From positions 62,001 through 126,000 of the forward strand of contig NZ_SMOK01000021.1 in the NCBI RefSeq assembly GCF_004353925.1: a DNA stretch of 64,000 nucleotides, given 5' to 3'. This DNA is from Pseudomonas sp. H9. Its GTDB lineage: Bacteria > Pseudomonadota > Gammaproteobacteria > Pseudomonadales > Pseudomonadaceae. The notes beneath the pieces are model-generated. The model had not been told where the DNA came from. It was given only the letters and a program-made list of their open reading frames with translations, and did not search any database. Positions 1-8,362 of this stretch are shown one piece after another. Positions within the stretch are counted from its first letter, which is position 1; each line of letters begins with the position of its first letter. A program made the position numbers and the translations under genes.

Positions 1-9
1 GCCAAGCGC

Positions 10-40
10 TTGACCCTGTAGTGACTTCAGGGTTGAGAAT
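10..40 (+). promoter_or_regulatory. MerR-type promoter/operator (CadR/PbrR/CueR style)
   Basis: A TTGACC -35 box (10-15) and a GAGAAT -10-like box (35-40) are separated by 19 bp, the overlong spacer typical of promoters activated by MerR-family metal sensors. The spacer region holds a near-perfect dyad, ACCCTGTAGT (13-22) and ACTTCAGGGT (24-33), centred on G23. It lies about 30 bp upstream of the response-regulator start. The cognate MerR-type gene is not in this window and may lie to the left. Confidence 0.72.
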
Positions 41-69
41 CACCGCCTTTTCTACCACCGAGTCATTTC

Positions 70-744
70 ATGCGCTTATTGATCATCGAGGACGAGCTTC
101 GTACCGCCGACTACCTGCAACAGGGCCTGAGTGAAAACGGCTACATCGTCGATTGTGCCCACAGTGGTGCCGACGGCCTGCACCTGGCCCGCCAACAGGC
201 CTACGACCTGATCATTCTCGACGTCAACCTGCCTGAACTCGATGGCTGGACAGTGCTGCAGCGCCTGCGTGCCGAGTCGAGCACCCGTATCATGATGCTC
301 ACCGCCCACGGTCGCCTCTCAGACCGGGTCAAAGGCCTGGACCTGGGGGCCGACGACTACCTGCTCAAGCCTTTCGAATTCCCCGAACTGCTGGCACGCA
401 TCCGCAGCCTGCTGCGCCGTAACGATCAGGCTCTGCAACCGAACACCTTGAAAGTTGCCGACCTTGAGCTGGACCCTGGCCGCCACCGGGCCTATCGCGC
501 CGGCCAACGTATCGACCTGACCGCCAAGGAGTTCGCCCTGCTGCACTTGTTGATGCGCCAAAGTGGTGAAGTGTTGTCGCGCACCCAGATCATTTCCCTG
601 GTCTGGGACATGAACTTCGATTGCGACACCAATGTGGTTGAAGTGTCGATCCGCCGCCTGCGGGCCAAGATCGATGACCCATTCGAAGACAAACTCATTC
701 ATACCCTGCGTGGCGTCGGCTATGTCCTTGAGGCCCGCGAATGA
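70..744 (+). CDS. OmpR-family heavy-metal response regulator (CzcR/CopR-like)
   Basis: This is a 224-residue response regulator. The receiver domain (about 1-115) has the acidic pair E7/D8, phospho-acceptor D51 in LDVNLPELDG and the conserved Lys in LKPFEF. A winged-helix Trans_reg_C domain follows (about 125-222), ending in the typical RGVGYVLE. It overlaps the next gene, its likely kinase, by 4 bp (ATGA). The sequence belongs to the IrlR/CopR/CzcR branch that controls metal efflux. The MerR-type promoter just upstream suggests it is itself metal-induced. Which metal it serves cannot be read from the sequence. Confidence 0.93.
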   Translation: MRLLIIEDELRTADYLQQGLSENGYIVDCAHSGADGLHLARQQAYDLIILDVNLPELDGWTVLQRLRAESSTRIMMLTAHGRLSDRVKGLDLGADDYLLKPFEFPELLARIRSLLRRNDQALQPNTLKVADLELDPGRHRAYRAGQRIDLTAKEFALLHLLMRQSGEVLSRTQIISLVWDMNFDCDTNVVEVSIRRLRAKIDDPFEDKLIHTLRGVGYVLEARE

Positions 745-2132
745 AACCGGCACGGCTTTCCCTGCGTCTGGGCCTGAGCGTCACCCTGATGGGCGCGGCC
801 CTGGTACTGCTGCTGGCCTGCCTTGCGGTGTTCGCCCTGGATCATGAACTGGACAGCCGTGCGCAAAAAAGCCTGACAGCGAAGATGGCACAGATCGAAC
901 ACGGCCTGAGCCTCGACCTCAAATCAGGAGATCTGCAAACTTCCGCCCATCCGCTGCTGGATGTGGTGATGGGCCACGACAACCTGAGCCTGAGCGTGAT
1001 CGCCCTGACCGGTCGCCATTCGGCATTGCTGACCCTGGGCCCGGGGCTCGATGCTGAAGCACTGATGCTGATCCCCGGCAGCGCACAGCTAACCTTCAGC
1101 CAGTGGCGCGACAGCAGCGGCAATCACCTGCTGACCGCCTCACGGCTGTTGCGCTTGCAAGATGGCACCGAGGTGCGCGTACTGCTCACCGTCAACCGCG
1201 CCGACGACCACGGCTTGCTCCAAGCCTACCTGCGTTCAACGCTGCTGGCCCTGCCATTGCTGTTGTTACTGATCGGTTTTGGTGCCTGGAAGCTGGTACA
1301 GCGCAGCCTGATCCCGTTACGTCGGTTCAGCCAGGTTGCCGAGCAGGTATCTGCCCAGCAACTGGCCTTGCGCTTGCCCGTGGATGGCTTGCCGCAGGAG
1401 CTGTACGAACTGGCCAACAGCATAAACGTCATGCTCGACCGCCTCGACGGTGGTGTGCAGCAACTCTCGCAATTCTCGGACGATTTGGCCCATGAGCTAC
1501 GCACCCCGATCAGCAACCTGATGGGCAAGGCACAGGTAACCCTGGCCCGCGAGCGCCCGGTCGAGCAATACAAGGATGTGCTGGAATCCAGCATTGAGGA
1601 ACTCACCCGGCTCAGCCGCATCATCAATGACATGCTGTTCCTCGCCCAAGTCAGCCAGCCGCAGAGCCAGTTGCCGCTTAAACCAGTCAACCTGGCCGAC
1701 GAAGCCAGGTGCGTCAGTGAGCTGTTCGAATTCGCCAGCGAACAGAAAGGCATCAACCTGCGTTTGCACGGTTGGGGCACGATCATGGCGGATCGACTGA
1801 TGGTGCAACGGGCACTGTCGAACCTATTGAGCAATGCCATTCGCCACAGCCCTGAAGGGCAGCCTATCGACATTGCCGTTCAGCGCTGCGGTAATGAAGT
1901 CTGCGTATGGGTCGAAAATCGTGGGCCGGGCATCGAGCCGGGGCATCTGCCGTACTTGTTCGAACGCTTTTACCGCGCGGGATCGGGGCGTTCGCGGCTT
2001 GAGGGCGGAACCGGACTGGGGCTGGCGATCGTCAAATCGATCATGCAGTTGCATGGTGGGCGGGTTGAGGTGAGCAGCCAGTTGCAGGGATTGACGCGGT
2101 TCAGTTTGGTGTTTCCGGGGAGTGTGGAATGA
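741..2132 (+). CDS. Heavy-metal sensor histidine kinase (CzcS/CopS/CusS-like)
   Basis: This is a 463-residue inner-membrane kinase. TM1 is at about 14-33, followed by a periplasmic sensor region of about 130 residues and TM2 at about 165-183. The HAMP linker comes next, then the H-box DDLAHELRTPISNL with phospho-His H251. The C-terminal HATPase has the N-box NLLSNAIRHS and a glycine-rich GGTGLGLAIVKS box. It starts inside the stop of the response regulator, so the two are translationally coupled. The length and architecture fit the TIGR01386 heavy-metal sensor kinase family. The REP pair begins right after the stop codon. Confidence 0.92.
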   Translation: MKPARLSLRLGLSVTLMGAALVLLLACLAVFALDHELDSRAQKSLTAKMAQIEHGLSLDLKSGDLQTSAHPLLDVVMGHDNLSLSVIALTGRHSALLTLGPGLDAEALMLIPGSAQLTFSQWRDSSGNHLLTASRLLRLQDGTEVRVLLTVNRADDHGLLQAYLRSTLLALPLLLLLIGFGAWKLVQRSLIPLRRFSQVAEQVSAQQLALRLPVDGLPQELYELANSINVMLDRLDGGVQQLSQFSDDLAHELRTPISNLMGKAQVTLARERPVEQYKDVLESSIEELTRLSRIINDMLFLAQVSQPQSQLPLKPVNLADEARCVSELFEFASEQKGINLRLHGWGTIMADRLMVQRALSNLLSNAIRHSPEGQPIDIAVQRCGNEVCVWVENRGPGIEPGHLPYLFERFYRAGSGRSRLEGGTGLGLAIVKSIMQLHGGRVEVSSQLQGLTRFSLVFPGSVE

Positions 2133-2187
2133 ATCGCGGGGCAAGCCCGCTCCCACCGGCTTGGTGGAAGCGGGCTTGCCCCGCGAT
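2133..2187. repeat. REP inverted pair 1
   Basis: Two inverted copies of the local REP unit (core GCGGGGCAAGCCCGCTCC) lie in the convergent space between the sensor kinase and pdxJ. The CGCGGGGC ends face outward. The transcript could form a long hairpin that protects or ends both mRNAs. It is one of ten pairs in the window. Confidence 0.95.
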
Positions 2188-2191
2188 CTGA

Positions 2192-2935
2192 TCAATGCCG
2201 ACTAGCCGCCACGATCAACGCTTTCATCTCAGCCACCGCCGACTTGAAGCCCACAAACAGGGCATGCGCTACCAGAGCGTGACCGATGTTCAGCTCGTTG
2301 ATGCCCTTGATCGCAGCCACGGCTTCAACGTTGTGGTAATGCAGACCGTGACCGGCATTGACGATCAGCCCCTGAGCTAGGCCAAAAGCCACACCATCAG
2401 CGACGCGCTTGAGTTCTTCCGCCACCTCGGTCGGGGTTTCTGCGTCGGCATAGCGGCCGGTGTGCAGTTCGATCGCCGGGGCACCAACGCGGCGCGAAGC
2501 TTCGATCTGACGCTCGTCGGCATCGATAAACAGCGAGACTTCCGAACCCAGGCGCGACAAGCGTTCAACTGCGGCTTTGATTCGCGCTTCTTGGCCGGCC
2601 ACATCCAGGCCACCTTCGGTGGTCAGTTCCTGACGGGTTTCCGGAACCAGGCAGATGTGCGCCGGGCGGATGCGCTCGGCAAACGCCATCATCTCTTCGG
2701 TGACACCCATTTCGAAGTTCATGCGCGTTTGCAGCACGTCCTTGAGCACCAGCACATCACGCTCCTGGATATGCCGACGGTCTTCGCGCAGGTGCACAGT
2801 AATGCCATCGGCACCAGCCTCTTCGGCATCCAGCGCGGCTTTGACCGGATCGGGGTAGCGCGTGCCGCGCGCCTGGCGCAGGGTCGCAACGTGGTCGATG
2901 TTGACGCCTAGGAGCATGCGGTTGCTTTGAGTCAC
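2192..2935 (-). CDS. pdxJ: Pyridoxine 5'-phosphate synthase
   Basis: A TIM-barrel enzyme of 247 residues condenses 1-deoxyxylulose 5-phosphate with 3-amino-1-hydroxyacetone 1-phosphate, the last ring-forming step of DXP-dependent vitamin B6 synthesis. The N-terminal GVNIDHVATLRQARGTRYPDP is diagnostic, as are TVHLREDRRHI and the C-terminal NIGHALVAHALFVG. The length is normal. It is the last gene of the minus-strand rnc-era-recO-pdxJ run, 44 bp after recO. A REP pair sits just past its stop. Confidence 0.97.
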   Translation of the reverse strand: MTQSNRMLLGVNIDHVATLRQARGTRYPDPVKAALDAEEAGADGITVHLREDRRHIQERDVLVLKDVLQTRMNFEMGVTEEMMAFAERIRPAHICLVPETRQELTTEGGLDVAGQEARIKAAVERLSRLGSEVSLFIDADERQIEASRRVGAPAIELHTGRYADAETPTEVAEELKRVADGVAFGLAQGLIVNAGHGLHYHNVEAVAAIKGINELNIGHALVAHALFVGFKSAVAEMKALIVAASRH

Positions 2936-2979
2936 GAAAAGGCTCTCCTGAAGATTGAGCCTGACAGCATACGTCGTGC

Positions 2980-3663
2980 TCAGCGCTTGCGAAACAGTTC
3001 CCGGCTGACCAATGGCCGCCCGCCCAAATGAACGGCCAACGCCTGGCGCATCAAGCGCTTGGCGGCACTCAAGGCTCCCGGCACATTCCAGTCGGCCTCG
3101 GCCATGGCCGCCAGCTCGTCGCCTCGGAACAAACCGGGTTGCAGCAGGTAAACACGCTCAAGCCCTGCATCCACCTGCAGGCGGTACAAGCCATCAAGCG
3201 CCACAGGCTCGCCATTGATGTCCTGGTCCAAGGCAAAGGCATACCCCAGCTCATCCAGTAACCGCCATTCGAAAGCCCGTAACAGCGGCTCCAGCGGTCG
3301 GCCGTCGGCCAAGGCCTGCAAGGTCGCTGCGTAATGGTCGAACAACTGCGGGAGCGGGTCTTCGGCGGGTAGCAAACGGATCAGCAATTCATTGAGGTAC
3401 AGGCCGCTGAATAGGGCATCGCCATTGAGCCAGGCCGCTACGCCGACGCTGTCCAATCGCCCGACTGTCTTGAGCTCGCCACGGCCACGAAATTCGACTT
3501 CGAGCGGTACGAACGGACGCGCCTGGCTACCGCCTTTGCCACGCGCACGGCGCAACACCGCGCGTAGACGCCCTTGCGGGGTGAGGAAATCGACCAGCGC
3601 GCTGGTTTCACGATAGGCCCGACTGTGCAGCACGTAGGCCGGTTGACCGATTGGCAGGTCCAT
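2980..3663 (-). CDS. recO: DNA repair protein RecO
   Basis: This 227-residue RecFOR-pathway mediator helps load RecA on SSB-coated single-stranded DNA and anneals strands. The N-terminal OB fold (about 1-80) includes AYVLHSRAYRETSALVDFLT. The C-terminal helical domain includes LLDELGYAF and a late SRELFRKR tail. It lies 57 bp downstream of era, with a hairpin between them, in the conserved rnc-era-recO-pdxJ order of gammaproteobacteria. Confidence 0.95.
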   Translation of the reverse strand: MDLPIGQPAYVLHSRAYRETSALVDFLTPQGRLRAVLRRARGKGGSQARPFVPLEVEFRGRGELKTVGRLDSVGVAAWLNGDALFSGLYLNELLIRLLPAEDPLPQLFDHYAATLQALADGRPLEPLLRAFEWRLLDELGYAFALDQDINGEPVALDGLYRLQVDAGLERVYLLQPGLFRGDELAAMAEADWNVPGALSAAKRLMRQALAVHLGGRPLVSRELFRKR

Positions 3664-3688
3664 GGGCAGCGCTTCAGAAAAGGTTCGA

Positions 3689-3710
3689 CCCGGCAGCGGA
3701 CGCTACCGGG
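3689..3710 (-). other. Hairpin between era and recO
   Basis: CCCGGCAGCG and CGCTACCGGG form an inverted repeat with one mismatched pair and a 2-nt loop. There is no T-run on the minus strand, so it is more likely an mRNA processing or attenuation hairpin than a full rho-independent terminator. Confidence 0.5.
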
Positions 3711-3720
3711 CCTGATGCGA

Positions 3721-4623
3721 TCAGAGGTCGCCGTAGCCCAGCGAACGCAGGGCGCGCTCGTCATCGGACCAGCCGCCTTTGACCTTGACCCAGAGGTTGA
3801 GCATGACCTTGGCGTCGAACAGCACTTCCATGTCTTTGCGCGCCTCGGAACCGATACGCTTGATGCGCTCGCCCTTGTCGCCAATGATGATCTTCTTCTG
3901 ACCGTCGCGTTCAACCAGGATCAGGGCGTGGATGTGCAGAACCTTGCCCTGCTGCTTGAACTCTTCGATTTCCACGGTGATCTGGTATGGAAGCTCCGCA
4001 CCCAGCTGGCGCATGATCTTCTCGCGCACCAGTTCAGCGGCCAGGAAGCGGCTGCTGCGATCGGTGATCTGATCTTCCGGGAAAAAGTGATCATTTTCCG
4101 GCAGGTGTTTGGCGATCAGGCCTTCCAGCGCGTCAAGGTTATGCCCCTGCTGCGCGGAGATCGGTACGATTTCGGCGTTTGGCAGTTGCTCCTGCAGCCA
4201 CTGCAGGTGCGGGATCAACTCAGCCTTCTCTTCGATCCGGTCGGTCTTGTTGATCGCCAGGATCACCGGGCCCTGCACGTACTGCACACGCTCCAGTACC
4301 AGTTGGTCCTCGTCGGTCCACTTGGTGCGATCAACCACGAAGATCACCACGTCAACGTCCTTCAGGGCGGCCGACGCTGTTTTATTCATGTAACGGTTGA
4401 GCGCCTTTTCGTTGCTCTTGTGCATACCCGGGGTATCGACGTAGATCGCCTGGATATCACCCTCGGTCTTGATCCCCAGCATGTTATGGCGGGTGGTCTG
4501 CGGCTTGCGCGAGGTGATTGCGAGCTTCTGGCCGAGGATGTGGTTGAGCAGGGTCGACTTGCCAACGTTCGGGCGGCCGACAATGGCGACGTAGCCGCAG
4601 CGGGTGGTATTCATATCAGTCAT
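3721..4623 (-). CDS. era: GTPase Era (16S rRNA/30S assembly)
   Basis: The protein has an N-terminal Era-type G domain with G1 GRPNVGKST, G3 DTPGMH and G4 NKTD, then a C-terminal KH domain with GDKGERIKRIG. It binds the 16S rRNA 3' end and acts in 30S maturation. The ATG at 4623 (MTDMNTT) is preferred because a GGAG site lies 7 nt upstream; the ATG 6 nt earlier is too close to it. The start overlaps the rnc stop, so the two are coupled. The resulting 300 residues fit the family. Confidence 0.95.
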   Translation of the reverse strand: MTDMNTTRCGYVAIVGRPNVGKSTLLNHILGQKLAITSRKPQTTRHNMLGIKTEGDIQAIYVDTPGMHKSNEKALNRYMNKTASAALKDVDVVIFVVDRTKWTDEDQLVLERVQYVQGPVILAINKTDRIEEKAELIPHLQWLQEQLPNAEIVPISAQQGHNLDALEGLIAKHLPENDHFFPEDQITDRSSRFLAAELVREKIMRQLGAELPYQITVEIEEFKQQGKVLHIHALILVERDGQKKIIIGDKGERIKRIGSEARKDMEVLFDAKVMLNLWVKVKGGWSDDERALRSLGYGDL

Positions 4624-5305
4624 TGCCATTCTCCACGCCCAGGGCGATCAGTGCTGCAGCGGCCGCGACTTGCTCGGCGATACGCCGGCTCACGCCCTGC
4701 CCTCGGCTTTTTTCAGTCAAAAGGGTCACTTCACATTCGACGAAAAACGTCCGGCAATGGGGTTCACCTTGAATATCCACCACTTCATAGCGCGGCAGTT
4801 CGCAGCCCCGCGACTGCAGAAATTCCTGCAGACGGGTTTTCGGGTCTTTGTTGGTATCGACCAGGGTCAGGCTCTCGAATTCACCGGTCAGCCAGGCCAG
4901 CACCCGCTCGCGGGCGGTCTGCATGTCTGAGTCCAGGTAAATGGCGCCGATCAGTGCCTCAAGGGCATCAGCCAGGATCGATTCACGGCGAAAACCACCG
5001 CTTTTAAGTTCACCGGAGCCCAGGCGCAGATACTCTCCCAGGTCAAAACCACGGGCCAGTACCGCCAGGGTTTCGCCCTTCACCAAGCGCGCGCGCAAGC
5101 GCGACAACTGGCCTTCGCGGGCCTGAGGGAAACGCTCGAACAGCGCTTCACCGGCGACGAAGTTGAGGATTGCATCGCCAAGGAACTCTAGGCGCTCGTT
5201 GTTGCGCCCGGCAAAACTGCGGTGCGTCAGGGCCAGCAGCATCAGCTCCTGGTTCTTGAAGGTGTAACCGAGCTGGCGCTCGAGGCGGCTCAAAGAAACG
5301 CTCAC
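4616..5305 (-). CDS. rnc: Ribonuclease III
   Basis: This 229-residue double-strand-specific endoribonuclease processes rRNA precursors and structured mRNAs. The signature ERLEFLGDAILNF carries the catalytic Glu/Asp, and DALEALIGAIYLD is the second acidic cluster. A C-terminal dsRBD ends the protein (about 155-225). The start is GTG (5305-5303), overlapping the stop of a short upstream reading frame that may be a DUF4845 remnant. It is coupled to era downstream. A perfect hairpin upstream could be a self-cleavage site, as with the enteric rnc leader. Confidence 0.95.
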   Translation of the reverse strand: MSVSLSRLERQLGYTFKNQELMLLALTHRSFAGRNNERLEFLGDAILNFVAGEALFERFPQAREGQLSRLRARLVKGETLAVLARGFDLGEYLRLGSGELKSGGFRRESILADALEALIGAIYLDSDMQTARERVLAWLTGEFESLTLVDTNKDPKTRLQEFLQSRGCELPRYEVVDIQGEPHCRTFFVECEVTLLTEKSRGQGVSRRIAEQVAAAAALIALGVENGND

Positions 5306-5373
5306 AGTGTACCCACGCGCAGTTCGTGGTCGATATTCAACGCTTTGTTCAAATCAACATCCTGAAAGACTGT
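5302..5373 (-). pseudogene. Possible C-terminal remnant of a DUF4845 gene
   Basis: A 23-codon open stretch directly abuts rnc, with its TGA overlapping the rnc GTG. It ends in NIDHELRVGTL and contains DLNKAL. As I remember them, DUF4845 proteins at this locus in P. aeruginosa carry DLNLKDAL in the middle and end in a similar charged F-D-x-E-F-R-V tail. This could therefore be an internally deleted leftover of about 125 codons. It has no credible start. Chance similarity is quite possible. Confidence 0.3.
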
Positions 5374-5451
5374 TTAGCTCATGCTGACCAGCGGTGGCGT
5401 ATCAGAAGATCGACAGACCCTCTGAACACAGCCTATGCCAGAAATGCATTC

Positions 5452-5473
5452 GGCGCTGTCCCAGGACAGCGCC
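5452..5473 (-). other. Perfect 10-bp hairpin between lepB and rnc
   Basis: GGCGCTGTCC and GGACAGCGCC form a perfect inverted repeat with a 2-nt loop, 10 nt after the lepB stop. No T-run follows on the minus strand. It may be an RNase III or attenuation hairpin separating lepAB from rnc. Confidence 0.6.
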
Positions 5474-5482
5474 GTTGTGTTG

Positions 5483-6337
5483 TTACTGAATCAGGCCGAC
5501 CCGCGACAGGTTCGGGAAGTGGCTGAGCTTAGGCTCTGGCCAGCTCATCCAGACCGCGAAGGCCTTGCCGACGATGTTCTGGTCCGGGACCATGCCATGC
5601 AGCGCCTTGGGAATATTAGGGTCATCCCAGTAGCGGCTGTCGTTGGAGTTGTCGCGGTTGTCGCCCATCATGAAGTAATGGCCGGCCGGGACTGTCCATT
5701 GCTGGTCAGGCGGCATGCGATAACGGCTCATTTCCTTGCGGATCAAGTGCTCTGCTTCGCCCAGCTTTTCCTTGTACAGCTCGGCGCTGCCCAGGGTGCC
5801 CGGCTCGGTTCCCACCAGTCGCTCGGCGACCGGTTGGCCGTTGACGAACAGCTTCTTGTCACTGGTGTAGCGGATCTGATCGCCCGGCAAGCCCACTACA
5901 CGCTTGATGTAGTTGACGTTCGGGTCGCTCGGATAGCGGAACACCATCACATCACCGCGTTGCGGGTCACCGACTTCAATGACCTTTTTATCGATCACTG
6001 GCAGACGAATGCCATAGGAAAACTTGTTCACCAGAATGAAGTCGCCCACTTCCAGGGTCGGCTTCATCGACCCCGAAGGGATCTGGAAAGGCTCGACCAG
6101 AAACGACCGCAACACCAGCACGATGAACAATACCGGGAAGAACGACTTGCCGTACTCAACCAGCAACGGCTCCTTGTTCAACTGCTCGACCACGGCTATT
6201 TCGGGCTGGCTGACGCTGCCCTGATAGTTGGCGATTGCCGTACGCCGACGCGGCGCCAGGAACAGCAAATCAACCAAGGCCAGCAGACCGCAGACGGCAA
6301 CGGCAATGACAAGCAACAGCGGGAAATTTAGTGACAT
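5483..6337 (-). CDS. lepB: Signal peptidase I
   Basis: This 284-residue inner-membrane peptidase cleaves Sec/Tat signal peptides on the periplasmic face. There are two N-terminal membrane segments (about 4-26 and 64-81). The catalytic Ser is S90 in IPSGSMKPTL and the general-base Lys is K145 in YIKRVVGLPGD, matching E. coli numbering. Box E is GDNRDNSNDSR. It lies 5 bp downstream of lepA and is almost certainly co-transcribed with it. Confidence 0.96.
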   Translation of the reverse strand: MSLNFPLLLVIAVAVCGLLALVDLLFLAPRRRTAIANYQGSVSQPEIAVVEQLNKEPLLVEYGKSFFPVLFIVLVLRSFLVEPFQIPSGSMKPTLEVGDFILVNKFSYGIRLPVIDKKVIEVGDPQRGDVMVFRYPSDPNVNYIKRVVGLPGDQIRYTSDKKLFVNGQPVAERLVGTEPGTLGSAELYKEKLGEAEHLIRKEMSRYRMPPDQQWTVPAGHYFMMGDNRDNSNDSRYWDDPNIPKALHGMVPDQNIVGKAFAVWMSWPEPKLSHFPNLSRVGLIQ

Positions 6338-6342
6338 AGGAC

Positions 6343-8142
6343 CTAATTATCCAACCTGAGCACGGCGAGGAAGGCTTCTTGTGGAATTTCCACGTTACCG
6401 ACCTGTTTCATGCGTTTCTTACCGGCCTTCTGCTTCTCCAACAGCTTGCGCTTACGGCTCACGTCACCACCGTAGCATTTGGCCAGTACGTTCTTTCTGA
6501 GCGCCTTGACAGTGGTTCGCGCCACAATCTGCCCGCCGATGGCGGCCTGGATTGCCACGTCGAACATCTGCCGAGGAATCAGTTCTTTCATCTTCTCGGT
6601 CAATGCGCGGCCCTTGTAGTGCGCATTGTCACGGTGCACGATCAGCGCCAGGGCGTCGACCTTGTCACCGTTGATCAGTACATCGAGCTTGACCAGGTTG
6701 GCCGACTGGTAGCGGTCAAAATGGTAGTCCAGCGAAGCATAGCCGCGGCTGGTGGACTTCAAGCGATCGAAGAAGTCCAGTACCACTTCGTTCATTGGCA
6801 GGTCGTAACGCACTTGCACCTGCGAACCGAGGAACTGCATGTCGCGCTGCACGCCACGCTTCTCGATGCACAGGGTAATGACGTTACCCAGGTGCTCCTG
6901 AGGCACAAGAATGGTGGCAGCGACGATCGGCTCGCGGAAGTCTTCTACCGAGGACAAATCCGGCAGCTTCGACGGGTTATCGACATAGATGGTTTCGCCG
7001 GTCTTGAGTTTGACCTCGAAAATTACGCTTGGCGCGGTGGTGATCAGGTCCAGGTCGTATTCGCGCTCCAGGCGCTCCTGGATGATCTCCATGTGCAGCA
7101 TGCCGAGGAAGCCACAACGGAAGCCGAAGCCCAGGGCGTCGGAGCTTTCCGGCAGGTATTGCAGCGACGAGTCGTTGAGGGTCAGTTTCTGCAATGCATC
7201 ACGAAAATCTTCGAAATCATCGGAACTGACCGGGAACAGGCCGGCATATACCTGAGGCTGAATGCGTTTAAAGCCTGGCAGTACTTCAACTTCCGGGGTG
7301 GAGCTCAGGGTCAGGGTATCGCCGACCGGGGCACCGTGAATGTCTTTGATGCTGGCGATGATGAAGCCCACTTCGCCGGCTTTGAGATCGGCGGTCTGGG
7401 TGTGCTTGGGGGTGAATACACCCACACTGTCGACCAGGTGAATCTTGCCGGTGGACTTGACCAGGATCTTGTCGCCCTTCTTCACGCGGCCATGACGCAC
7501 GCGCACCAGGGAGACAACACCCAGGTAATTGTCGAACCAGGAGTCAATGATCAGTGCCTGCAACGGCGCGTCGATATTGCCTTCAGGCGCTGGGATGGTC
7601 TGGACCAGGCGCTCGAGCACCTCATCCACGCCCATACCGCTCTTGGCGCTGCAGGCTACGGCGTCGGTGGCGTCGATACCGATGATCTTCTCGATTTCTT
7701 CCTTGACCTTATCCGGATCGGCCTGGGGCAAGTCCATCTTGTTCAGCACCGGCATGACCTCAAGGCCCTGCTCGATGGCGGTGTAGCAGTTGGCGACCGA
7801 CTGGGCTTCGACGCCCTGGCCGGCATCGACCACCAGCAACGCACCTTCACACGCCGCCAGCGAACGGCTGACTTCATAGGTGAAGTCAACGTGGCCGGGG
7901 GTATCAATGAAGTTCAGCTGGTAGGTTTTGCCGTCTTGCGCCTTGTAATGCAAGGTGACGCTGTGGGCTTTGATGGTAATACCGCGCTCACGCTCCAGGT
8001 CCATGGAGTCGAGCACCTGGGCTTCCATTTCACGGGCAGACAGGCCACCGCACATCTGAATGAAACGGTCCGCCAGCGTCGACTTGCCATGGTCAATGTG
8101 GGCGATGATGGAGAAATTGCGGATATGACTCAAATCACTCAC
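6343..8142 (-). CDS. lepA: Translation elongation factor 4 (LepA)
   Basis: This ribosome-dependent GTPase of 599 residues acts on stalled or mistranslocated ribosomes. The G domain shows AHIDHGKSTLADR (G1), DTPGHVDFTYEV (G3) and NKMDLP (G4). EF-G-like domains follow, with the LepA-specific C-terminal domain ending in the usual basic GKKRMKQVG segment. It is followed closely by lepB. It is separated from mucD upstream by 220 bp that contain a REP pair and a terminator, so lepA probably has its own promoter there. Confidence 0.97.
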   Translation of the reverse strand: MSDLSHIRNFSIIAHIDHGKSTLADRFIQMCGGLSAREMEAQVLDSMDLERERGITIKAHSVTLHYKAQDGKTYQLNFIDTPGHVDFTYEVSRSLAACEGALLVVDAGQGVEAQSVANCYTAIEQGLEVMPVLNKMDLPQADPDKVKEEIEKIIGIDATDAVACSAKSGMGVDEVLERLVQTIPAPEGNIDAPLQALIIDSWFDNYLGVVSLVRVRHGRVKKGDKILVKSTGKIHLVDSVGVFTPKHTQTADLKAGEVGFIIASIKDIHGAPVGDTLTLSSTPEVEVLPGFKRIQPQVYAGLFPVSSDDFEDFRDALQKLTLNDSSLQYLPESSDALGFGFRCGFLGMLHMEIIQERLEREYDLDLITTAPSVIFEVKLKTGETIYVDNPSKLPDLSSVEDFREPIVAATILVPQEHLGNVITLCIEKRGVQRDMQFLGSQVQVRYDLPMNEVVLDFFDRLKSTSRGYASLDYHFDRYQSANLVKLDVLINGDKVDALALIVHRDNAHYKGRALTEKMKELIPRQMFDVAIQAAIGGQIVARTTVKALRKNVLAKCYGGDVSRKRKLLEKQKAGKKRMKQVGNVEIPQEAFLAVLRLDN

Positions 8143-8247
8143 GGGTCAACACTCAAAAAGGCTGCGGGCCGGACGCCCACCGAAAAATAGCCGGGAATTG
8201 TACCTGAAGCTGAAAGGTTATGGGAGATTCCATATCGCCTATCGCTC

Positions 8248-8310
8248 TCGCGGGGCAAGCCCGCTCCCACAGAATTACCAGCGAACCGATGGGAGCGGGC
8301 TTGCCCCGCA
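8248..8310. repeat. REP inverted pair 2
   Basis: Inverted REP units lie between lepA and mucD, with the CGCGGGGC ends outward and a spacer of about 20 bp. The pair sits downstream of the mucD terminator, in the leader region of lepA. Confidence 0.93.
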
Positions 8311-8320
8311 GATCAGGCAC

Positions 8321-8346
8321 AAAAAAGGGCGACCAGGGCCGCCCTC
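8321..8346 (-). terminator. Rho-independent terminator of the algU-mucABD operon
   Basis: Read on the minus strand, AGGGCG and CGCCCT form a stem with an 8-nt loop followed by six T residues. It lies 17 bp after the mucD stop. Confidence 0.85.
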
Positions 8347-8362
8347 TTCCGCTCTAGCCGGC

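Noticed and set aside
3574..5007. Open frame of 477 codons antisense to recO, era and rnc
   Set aside because: It crosses three well-known genes on the other strand and shows no protein family.
6379..8190. Open frame of 603 codons antisense to lepA
   Set aside because: Sense-strand LepA is unmistakable. The antisense product is Gln/Val/Asp-rich shadow sequence.
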